Below are positions 1 to 6,319 of a DNA stretch of 64,000 bases, in pieces. Position numbers and translations under genes: made by a program. Below the pieces are notes generated by a model. The model made no database searches and was not told the origin of the DNA. It worked only from the letters and a program-made list of their open reading frames with translations. Within the stretch, counting starts at the first letter, position 1. Every line of letters starts with the position of its first letter. Source of the DNA: an uncultured Tessaracoccus sp. Lineage in GTDB: Bacteria > Actinomycetota > Actinomycetes > Propionibacteriales > Propionibacteriaceae. Where the stretch lies: NCBI RefSeq assembly GCF_947286155.1, contig NZ_CAMYPD010000001.1, forward strand, positions 1 through 64,000, written 5' to 3'.

Positions 1-762
1 TTCCACCAGCCGCCACGCCGCTACCACCATCTACACCCTCAAACGCGAAGAGCCGGGAATCGGACCGGATAACCCCAGAGATGAGGCAACATCGGGAAGC
101 ATGGTACCGACGACGCTGGCCGCAGCTGCGAGATCAGGAAGCTGCTGGCGCCGTAGACCGCACAACTCGAGGAGCTCGTCAGACCATTCCAGCCGGGCGA
201 GATCACAGATGCCCAGGCTGTCAGCTGTTGCCACGGAGTCAACCCACTGACCTGTGAGCTCGTGCACCAGCCACGAATGCACTCCAACAACGCGTTGCGC
301 GCTGCGCAGGGTTTCGCTTTCGTGATGGGCGAGCCAGGCGATTTTGTAGATCGACGGAGTAACGTCGGGCTCGAACCCGGAAATCTGGTGGACGCGCTCT
401 GACCCGATGCGACGGACTTCATCCGACGCTCGCCCATCCAGCCACAAAATGGCGTTGCGACGCGGGGTTCCATCATCGTCACATAACACGAACGTTTGAC
501 GCTGCGGAGTGATGCAGCACGCAGCTAGGCGGCGCCGGTCCTGCGGCTCAAGCTGCGCAACAGCATCAGCGATGGCTGAGAAAGCCGCGCGTCCCCAATC
601 TCGCGCGTCTTGTTCGTAGTGGTCTGGCGCGGGCTGGAGAATGTCGTATGTTGCCTTGCCGAGTGCGAATACATTCCCCTCCATGTCCGTGATGAGCGCT
701 TTTGAGCCCGTCGTCGAAGAATCCAGACCAAGTACGAGCGGAGAATCAGGTTGTGGCGTCAT
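1..762 (-). pseudogene. FGGY-family carbohydrate kinase, frameshifted and cut by the window edge
   Basis: The first 235 or so residues from the ATG at 762 read as the N-terminal half of an FGGY sugar kinase (gluconokinase/xylulokinase type): an actin-like phosphate loop near the start (LGLDSSTTGSKAL, residues 11-23), a TPQRQTF segment, and WLDGRASDEV, all typical of the FGGY_N domain. The frame then hits a TAG at 31-33, giving about 243 aa against roughly 500 for the family. In another frame the bases at 1-50 encode FEGVDGGSGVAAGG, which matches the start of the FGGY_C domain (Asp-Gly-Gly region). A one-base deletion near 45-60 would explain this. Either the gene is broken or the assembly has an indel. 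Substrate cannot be assigned. Confidence 0.65.
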
Positions 763-818
763 GTGCCTACTATGCCAGCGTCGCCTGGCCCACCAGACAG
801 AGGGTATCCGGAGGAGCT

Positions 819-893
819 AACCCAATATTCACTTGCGTTTGCCACAAACGTCCGAAATAAGGCTTTCAGGCAAACGCAAGTGAATATTGGGTT
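819..893. repeat. 25-bp perfect inverted repeat (long hairpin) between divergent genes
   Basis: Positions 819-843 and 869-893 are exact reverse complements, separated by 25 nt. It lies between the starts of the divergent kinase (762) and the orphan gene at 919, ending 25 nt before that start codon. This is the longest perfect stem of the hairpin family in this window and one of the few not at a gene 3' end. No T-run follows either arm, so a standard intrinsic terminator is not obvious. Confidence 0.85.
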
Positions 894-918
894 GGTCATG
901 GCCCGGTAGGGTGGCCGT

Positions 919-1332
919 ATGGCAGGTGGCGATCGCGCGGAAGCGGCACGAATCCGGCTTCAGTTGGCGGAACAGCAGGCCCGGTCGGAGGCGCTGGAGG
1001 CACAGGTGCTCATTGATGAGTTCGTGCTGCAGGCAAAGCAACAGGGCCTTGCCTCCGTTCCTCTGAAGGCCACCACCTACAGCGGGCACAAAGTGAAGAC
1101 TGACAAGCGCGGATGGTACCTGCGCCAGAACCACTCTGTGGCCATCGACGAAGACGGTGGATTTCATCACCTGGTGGTGGGCGGCGGGCTCAAGGAACGC
1201 CTGCGCGGGGTGAAGCTTCCTGGCACGCAACCCACCCTCGTCGTCGGGCGCGGAGGCCGCGATGGCGAGACCGGATATCTCAGAGAATTCCTCCAGTGGG
1301 TGCTTGAGGGCAAGGTCAACCAGGCTGACTAG
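919..1332 (+). CDS. conserved-looking hypothetical protein, 137 aa
   Basis: No domain recognised. The N-terminal third (residues about 5-45) is rich in Ala, Glu, Gln and Arg and probably forms one long helix. The rest alternates short hydrophobic strands and glycines (YSGHKVKTDKRGWYLRQN; LVVGGGLKERLRG), resembling a small folded domain. There is no signal peptide or membrane segment, so it is probably cytoplasmic. The ATG at 919 has a weak purine stretch (AGGG, 908-911) in front. It is transcribed alone, with a 25-bp hairpin upstream and DnaA boxes downstream. Codon usage is GC-rich, like its neighbours, which supports a real gene. Function unknown. Confidence 0.7.
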   Translation: MAGGDRAEAARIRLQLAEQQARSEALEAQVLIDEFVLQAKQQGLASVPLKATTYSGHKVKTDKRGWYLRQNHSVAIDEDGGFHHLVVGGGLKERLRGVKLPGTQPTLVVGRGGRDGETGYLREFLQWVLEGKVNQAD

Positions 1333-1374
1333 GCCCATCGCCCCAACGCACGCGTTTCCCACATTTCCCCACCA

Positions 1375-1436
1375 TTATCCACACAACCTGTGGATAACTA
1401 GGCCTGAATCTGTGAAATCTCGGAAAGTTTTCCACA
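1375..1436. promoter_or_regulatory. DnaA-box cluster upstream of the Tad-like locus
   Basis: TTATCCACA at 1375-1383 and TGTGGATAA at 1389-1397 are two perfect consensus DnaA boxes facing each other with a 5-nt spacer; TTTTCCACA at 1428-1436 is a third, weaker box. They sit in the 169-bp gap before the SAF gene, about 14 kb from oriC. DnaA binding here could regulate the locus or titrate DnaA. The boxes are seen directly; the role is inferred. Confidence 0.6.
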
Positions 1437-1501
1437 GTTGTCACAAAAACCGCTGAAGTGACCCCGTCGACCACATAGTTTTCGTCACGGAGGTGCCAGC
1501 T

Positions 1502-2140
1502 ATGGGTGCAACTGAAGCTGACGCGGGGGCAACGAAGCTCCCCCGCCCCGAGGCAGTGCAAATGCGAGCCCGGCGGAGCCCGAAACTGATCGCCGGTGGA
1601 GTGCTCGCCGTGGTGCTCGGCGCGCTCGGATTCGCGTACATCTACGAGTCTTCGACGAACTACGCCTCGGTGGTCGCCGTCGCTCAACCCATCGCGCGCG
1701 GTTCCGTCGTCACGCAAGAACAGTTGCGCGTCGTGCAGGTGCCGGAGGGATTCTCGACGCAAACCCTCGCCGCAGATGCGCTGGACGATCTCGTCGGGCA
1801 CACCGCGCTCACTGATCTCCCGATGGGGTCGTTCCCGCTCGCCTCCCACGTGGGCGACAACCCACTGCCAGGCGGCGAGGCGCTCGTCGGGCTACGGCTC
1901 ACCCATGGACAACTTCCCACCGCTGCGTTGCCGGCGGGCACCGCGGTGGAACTCGTCGGCGTCGGAGATGACGCAGATGCCTCGAAGGTGGTCCCGGCCG
2001 TCGTCGCAACTGCTCCGTTGCTGCTCGACGACGGCGCCTCGTTCGTGGTCGACGTGCGCGTGGCCCACGGCGAAGCCGGTGCAGTGGCCCGCTTGGCCGC
2101 ACGCAATGAGTTGGCGCTGTTCGCCGTCGGGGAGCGGTGA
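1502..2140 (+). CDS. SAF-domain protein (CpaB/RcpC-like), 212 aa
   Basis: The N-terminus is cytoplasmic, followed by one membrane segment (about residues 28-46), then a SAF-like domain (VAVAQPIARGSVVTQEQL onward), the module found in CpaB/RcpC proteins of Tad pilus systems and flagellar FlgA. In those systems it sits periplasmically/extracellularly and helps pilus assembly. The ATG at 1502 is preferred over the in-frame GTG at 1493 because GGAGG at 1489-1493 lies 8 nt upstream of it. The gene opens a run of seven tightly spaced genes; the next starts 3 nt after its stop. Family membership is likely; the pilus role comes from context. Confidence 0.7.
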   Translation: MGATEADAGATKLPRPEAVQMRARRSPKLIAGGVLAVVLGALGFAYIYESSTNYASVVAVAQPIARGSVVTQEQLRVVQVPEGFSTQTLAADALDDLVGHTALTDLPMGSFPLASHVGDNPLPGGEALVGLRLTHGQLPTAALPAGTAVELVGVGDDADASKVVPAVVATAPLLLDDGASFVVDVRVAHGEAGAVARLAARNELALFAVGER

Positions 2141-2143
2141 GCA

Positions 2144-2938
2144 ATGGCAGTGATCGTGTTCACATCGGGGCCGGGCTCGCCTGGAGTTACGACGACATCC
2201 CTCGCCCTCGCGCTGGCTTGGCCCCGCGGCGTACTCCTGGCCGACTGCGACCGTGACCCATCGCAGGCCGTGCTCGCCGGCTACCTGCGCGGCCTCGACA
2301 CCGGCGGCAGAGGGTTGGCGTCGGTGGCCCAGGCACACCGCGAAAACCGGCGCGTCCACGACGAGCTATGGATGCACACTTGCCCGCTGACTTCGGAGGA
2401 TGCACCGAAACGGCGGTTTCTCCCCGGTTTCAGCCAGCCAGCGGCGGTGCGGCTGTTCGATGGCGTTTGGGCTGGGCTCGGTGAGGCGTTCGAGGAGCTC
2501 GACGCGCTGGGCGTCGACGTGCTCGTCGACGCAGGGAGAATCAGCGTGGGTGGGCTGCCCATGGGATTGCTGGCGGCGGCGGACCTCGTCGTCGCGGTCA
2601 CGCGCAGCCACCTGCGGTCGCTTGCGGCGCTGCGCCTCCATCTCCCCACCTTGCGCGACCAGCTCACCTCGCTGCCGGTCGAGGTGCCGCTGGGGCTGGG
2701 CATCGTCGGGACGAATCAGCCGTACTCCACGAAGGAGATTGCACAGCAGTTCGCCGTGCCCGCGTGGTTCGAGCTGCCACACGACGCCCAGGCTGCGGGC
2801 GTGCTGCTCGACGCCCAGCCCGAGCCGAGGCGGTTCATGGAGCAGAGCTTCATGGGCAAGGCACGCTCAGTGGCGAAACAGCTGGGCGAACGGGTGCATG
2901 GCATCAAGGCGAGCAGAGAGGCGTTGATGCATGTCTGA
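2144..2938 (+). CDS. TadZ/CpaE-like P-loop protein with abnormal Walker A, 264 aa
   Basis: The fold resembles the ParA/MinD family: a first strand (VIVFTSGPG), a phosphate-loop position, and an Asp-containing second strand (VLLADCDRDPSQAV), then DVLVDAGRISVGG in the Walker B position. The P-loop reads GPGSPGVTTT, so both lysines of the deviant Walker A (KGGxxGKT) are missing. TadZ/CpaE proteins localise Tad machines, and some members have lost ATPase residues. Its place between the SAF gene and tadA supports that role. The end overlaps the tadA start by 8 nt, suggesting coupled translation. ATP hydrolysis looks unlikely, though nucleotide binding cannot be excluded. Confidence 0.65.
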   Translation: MAVIVFTSGPGSPGVTTTSLALALAWPRGVLLADCDRDPSQAVLAGYLRGLDTGGRGLASVAQAHRENRRVHDELWMHTCPLTSEDAPKRRFLPGFSQPAAVRLFDGVWAGLGEAFEELDALGVDVLVDAGRISVGGLPMGLLAAADLVVAVTRSHLRSLAALRLHLPTLRDQLTSLPVEVPLGLGIVGTNQPYSTKEIAQQFAVPAWFELPHDAQAAGVLLDAQPEPRRFMEQSFMGKARSVAKQLGERVHGIKASREALMHV

Positions 2939-4343
2939 CTTGGCAAGCAGCCTCGGCCTCCTCGGCCCGGCTCCGGAGATGCTTCGCGACGGCGACGTCA
3001 CCGTCGCGGATCCCCCTCGGCGCGCCGAGCTGACGGAGGCTGAGCTCGATTGGCCCCTCGTCGTGCAGCTGCGTCGCGAGGCCGCTGAGCAGGTGTCGGC
3101 GGCCGACGCCCAGTGGCACGACGAGCGTGGCAGTGCCATGCCCGACGAGGACCGCCGCGTGCACGCCCGCGCCATCATTCGAGGCGTGGTGCACGCCACG
3201 GCGCAGCGGTTGAGCGACGACGGCGAGGCGCTGTGGAGCCTCGCGCTCGAAAACCGATATGCGGATGCGGTGGAGTCGGCAATGTTCGGCTACGGGCGCC
3301 TGCAACCGCTGTTCGAGATTCCCGACGCCGAGAACATCGAGATTCACGGCCACGACTGCGTCATGGTGCAGTACGGCGACGGTCACCGCGTCGAGCATCC
3401 ACCCGTCGCGGATTCCGACGACGAACTCGTCGAGGCCATCCGCTTCCTCGGCGAGACAGCCAAGCCCCCGCGGCCGTTCGACGATGCCCACCCGACGATG
3501 ACCCTCGCGCTCGGCTCGAAGTTCCGGCTGCACGCCATTGGGTTCGGGTTGTCGTACCGCCCATCCGTGGTCATCCGGCAGCACCGTTTGACGGACGTCA
3601 CGCTGGACGACCTCGCCCAAACGGGCATGTTCCCCCGCGAGCTTGGAGGGTTGCTGCGCGCAGCCGTGCTCGGGCGGGAGTCCATCGTGATCGCTGGTGA
3701 CCAGGGCGCCGGTAAAACCACCTTGCTGCGCGCGCTCATCGACGCGATCCCCGCGAGCGAGCGGTTCGGCACCCTGGAAACCGACTACGAGCTGCTCACT
3801 CACCTGCACGAGCATCGTCGCAACATGCTGGCGTTGCAGGCTCGCATCGGGTTGGGTGAATCGGCCGCTGGCAAGGCTGTTGGCGCGTACACCGTCGCGG
3901 ATCTCATCCCGGAGGCACTGCGCCAGAACCTGTCGCGCCTGGTGGTCGGCGAGGTGCGTGGTGAAGAGGCCGGGGCGATGTTCGAGGCGATGCAGTCGGG
4001 CGCGGGTTCGCTGTCGACGACGCACTCGCACTCGGCATCGTCGACGATCGACCGCCTCGCCTCCCGCGTCGCGCAGGGCGGCGTGTTGGGCGTCGATGAG
4101 GCGATGCGTCAGATCGCGCACCACATCGGGTTGATCGTGCACGTGGTGCTCCGCGACGACACGTGGCGCGGGGGCACGCGCCGGCGTTTCGTGAGCGAGG
4201 TGCGGCAGCTGACGGGCTCGATGGAGGCCGGGCGTCCCACCACGCACCTGTTGTATAAGGCGTCTGCCGATGGCTCCCCCGAACTGTTCGACCCCAGCGC
4301 GGAATTGCTCACCGAGCTGGCCGAATTTTGGGAGCGACGATGA
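2931..4343 (+). CDS. tadA: TadA/CpaF-type secretion ATPase, 470 aa
   Basis: This is a hexameric motor ATPase of the type II/IV secretion superfamily that powers Tad pilus assembly. Residues about 80-230 form the N-terminal CpaF-like domain (ENIEIHGHDCVMVQYGDG). The Walker A motif GDQGAGKTTLL is at about residues 257-267, followed by the Asp-box region (FGTLETDYELL), a Walker B region (RLVVGEVRGEEA), and the His box (STTHSHSASSTIDRL). The length fits the family. It starts inside the preceding gene and its TGA overlaps the tadB ATG (ATGA), so the cluster is probably one operon. Confident family call; exact substrate unproven. Confidence 0.9.
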   Translation: MSDLASSLGLLGPAPEMLRDGDVTVADPPRRAELTEAELDWPLVVQLRREAAEQVSAADAQWHDERGSAMPDEDRRVHARAIIRGVVHATAQRLSDDGEALWSLALENRYADAVESAMFGYGRLQPLFEIPDAENIEIHGHDCVMVQYGDGHRVEHPPVADSDDELVEAIRFLGETAKPPRPFDDAHPTMTLALGSKFRLHAIGFGLSYRPSVVIRQHRLTDVTLDDLAQTGMFPRELGGLLRAAVLGRESIVIAGDQGAGKTTLLRALIDAIPASERFGTLETDYELLTHLHEHRRNMLALQARIGLGESAAGKAVGAYTVADLIPEALRQNLSRLVVGEVRGEEAGAMFEAMQSGAGSLSTTHSHSASSTIDRLASRVAQGGVLGVDEAMRQIAHHIGLIVHVVLRDDTWRGGTRRRFVSEVRQLTGSMEAGRPTTHLLYKASADGSPELFDPSAELLTELAEFWERR

Positions 4344-5185
4344 CCCTCGCGGCCGCTGCACTGGGCGGTCTCGTCGCATTTGGCCTTGTCCTCGTCGTGT
4401 TGGGGTGGACTTCCCCACCGCCTCCACCACAATCCACAAGCCTGTGGAAAACTCTGTGGACACGGTGGGAAAGTATCCCGCTCCGGCGCCGCTGGTGGGT
4501 GGTCGGGTCGGTCGTCGCGGGGTTCGCTGTGGCGGCGATCACGCAGTTTCTGCCGGCCATCGTGCTCATACCCGCGCTCGCCATCGCGGTGCCGTGGTTG
4601 TTGGGCGAGCCGCCCACCCGCGAACTCGATCTGCTCGCGGCCTTGGATCGTTGGGTGCGGCTGCTCTCCACCTCCATCGGCACCGGCAAGTCCATCCGCG
4701 ACGCCATCTTCGCCACCCGCACCCAGGCGCCCGAGGCGATCCGCGATGCCGTCGACCGACTCTGCGCCCGCCTCGACCAGCGCACCACCACGAAAGACGC
4801 ACTGCTGCGCTTCGCCGACGAGCTCGATTCCGCAGATGCCGACGCGGTAGCCGCCGCGCTCGCCATCGCCTCGACGCGCGGCGGGGTAGGCACGCGGGCT
4901 ACGCTCATGGGCTTGTCAGACACCATTCAAGACCGCCTTCGAGCGTTGCGGGAGGTGGCGACGGAACGCGCCAAGCCGCGCGCGGTGGTGCGGCAAGTCA
5001 CGACGATCACCCTCACTGTAATCGTCGCAGCGGTCGTGCTGAACGGGCCGTTCTTCGAGCCGTACCTCACGCCGATCGGCGGGGTGATCGCCCTCACGCT
5101 TGCCGCCTGCTACGCGGGCTGTCTGCTCATGCTTCGCCGCATGTCGACGCCCCCACCCGCCCCACGATTCTTGCGGGGGCAATGA
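4340..5185 (+). CDS. tadB: TadB-like inner membrane platform protein, 281 aa
   Basis: TadB/TadC proteins form the membrane platform on which TadA acts. The N-terminus has two hydrophobic segments (residues about 1-25 and 50-85), then a cytoplasmic helical domain resembling the type II secretion F domain (LDLLAALDRWVRLLSTSIGTG through LRALREVATERAKPRA), then two more membrane segments near the C-terminus. The ATG at 4340 overlaps the tadA stop, with GGGAG at 4330-4334 as ribosome site; an in-frame TTG at 4328 is less likely. Degenerate DnaA-box-like sequences (about 4431-4460) fall within the coding region. Confidence 0.8.
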   Translation: MTLAAAALGGLVAFGLVLVVLGWTSPPPPPQSTSLWKTLWTRWESIPLRRRWWVVGSVVAGFAVAAITQFLPAIVLIPALAIAVPWLLGEPPTRELDLLAALDRWVRLLSTSIGTGKSIRDAIFATRTQAPEAIRDAVDRLCARLDQRTTTKDALLRFADELDSADADAVAAALAIASTRGGVGTRATLMGLSDTIQDRLRALREVATERAKPRAVVRQVTTITLTVIVAAVVLNGPFFEPYLTPIGGVIALTLAACYAGCLLMLRRMSTPPPAPRFLRGQ

Positions 5186-6036
5186 TGGGGTTCGCGATTG
5201 GCTTCGGAATGCTCGTTGGCTTGGGTGTTTGCGTGATTGTGGCGGGGGCCGTGCCGGCACCGGTTCGGCTCGGTGACGCCCTTGCCGTGCTCGACCGCCG
5301 CCCCTCGCAACCGGCCGCAGGTGCGTCGTCGACGACGAATCCGAGGCGTTGGCGTCTGCCGCTCACGCAGGAACAGCAGCGTCTGCTGGCCATGCAGGAC
5401 CGCGACGCCGCCGATTTCTTCACCGAGAAACTCATCCTCGGTGTGGCCGGGCTGCTGCTGCCTGGGCTGTGGGTGGCGCTGCAGTTCTTGCTGGGCAACT
5501 CCCCAACGCTGCTTCCGCTGTTCGTCGCTCCGCTGGGGGCGCTCGTCGGATATTTGGTGCCTGACTTGCGCCTTCGACGCGGTCAGCGTCAGCAACAGCG
5601 GGCGATGCACGACGCACTCCACACGTTTTTTGATCTCGTCGCGCTCGAGCGTCTCGCCAACGCCTCGGCTACCCAGGCGACGCTGTCGGCCGCGGAAATC
5701 TCGGACGCCCCGCTGTTTCGTCGCATCACTGCCGGCCTCCAGCGGGCCCGCATGGAGCAGGTGCCGCCGTGGGATGAGCTGCGTTCGGTGGCCGATGAGT
5801 GGCGCGTGCCGGAGCTCGCAGACTTCGCCGACGTCATGCAACTCGAAGAGCAGGGCGCGGGCCTGGCCGAGGTGCTCCAGGCCCGCGTGAAGGAGCTGCG
5901 CGACGCGCATCTCACCCAGGTCAAGATCGAGGCCAACGTCGCTAGCGAGCGAATGACCTTGTGGATGACCATTCCCGCCATGTTGTTGGGGCTGGCGTTC
6001 CTCGCGCCGGCCCTGCTGAGGATCACAGGGACGTGA
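5182..6036 (+). CDS. tadC: TadC-like inner membrane platform protein, 284 aa
   Basis: This is the second membrane platform protein of the Tad-like machine. One membrane segment is at the start, a pair in the middle (about residues 90-130), then a soluble T2SSF-type helical domain (MHDALHTFFDLVALERLANASATQ through VLQARVKELRDAHLTQVKIEANVASERM) and a final membrane segment (LWMTIPAMLLGLAFLAPALL). Two in-frame ATGs occur at 5182 and 5185; the first overlaps the tadB TGA (ATGA). The conserved tail ERMTLWMTIPAMLLGL is characteristic of this family in actinobacteria. Confidence 0.8.
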   Translation: MMGFAIGFGMLVGLGVCVIVAGAVPAPVRLGDALAVLDRRPSQPAAGASSTTNPRRWRLPLTQEQQRLLAMQDRDAADFFTEKLILGVAGLLLPGLWVALQFLLGNSPTLLPLFVAPLGALVGYLVPDLRLRRGQRQQQRAMHDALHTFFDLVALERLANASATQATLSAAEISDAPLFRRITAGLQRARMEQVPPWDELRSVADEWRVPELADFADVMQLEEQGAGLAEVLQARVKELRDAHLTQVKIEANVASERMTLWMTIPAMLLGLAFLAPALLRITGT

Positions 6037-6044
6037 TCGCCCCT

Positions 6045-6072
6045 TGTGGATAACTTTCCACAGTTGTCCACA
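6045..6072. promoter_or_regulatory. second DnaA-box cluster inside the Tad-like locus
   Basis: TGTGGATAA (6045-6053), TTTCCACA (6055-6062) and TTGTCCACA (6064-6072) are packed into 28 bp right after the tadC stop and 63 nt before the pilin gene. TTGTCCACA and TTATCCACA are both accepted DnaA boxes in high-GC actinobacteria. The cluster may control the pilin/LysM part of the locus separately. Confidence 0.55.
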
Positions 6073-6134
6073 GCCTTGAGGAAATGTGGGAATTACCCAC
6101 ACCGAACTGCCACAGTGAAGATCAGGAGAACACC

Positions 6135-6308
6135 ATGAAAGCCATTCACACACTCATCGGCCTCACCGTGCAGGCCCGCGCACCGCGCGACGAGCGTGGC
6201 CTGTCTCAGTCGACGGAGAACGCCATCCTGCTCGCCGGTGCGGCGGCCATCGCGCTCATCATCATCACCGTCATTACCGAGTACGTCCGCAACAACCTTC
6301 CAAGCTAA
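6135..6308 (+). CDS. small Flp-like pilin precursor candidate, 57 aa
   Basis: This short protein has a basic N-terminal leader (about 23 residues ending DERG), then LSQSTENAILLAGAAAIAL, a hydrophobic helix and a short polar tail. A glycine before the hydrophobic segment with a glutamate six residues later resembles the class III prepilin cleavage site of Flp pilins (there usually Glu at +5 followed by Tyr). Position directly after tadC fits. AGGAGA at 6124-6129 gives a good ribosome site for the ATG at 6135. No prepilin peptidase or TadE/TadG-like minor pilin is encoded nearby, so processing would need a peptidase elsewhere. Confidence 0.65.
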   Translation: MKAIHTLIGLTVQARAPRDERGLSQSTENAILLAGAAAIALIIITVITEYVRNNLPS

Positions 6309-6319
6309 AGGAGCCCGGC

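Noticed and set aside
4431..4460. DnaA-box-like sequences inside tadB
   Set aside because: They deviate from consensus at the key A/T positions and lie in coding sequence; not called as sites.
2904..4463. 519-aa open frame antisense to tadA/tadB
   Set aside because: It is the GC-skewed shadow of the real plus-strand genes; no recognisable domains, and tadA motifs are complete on the other strand.
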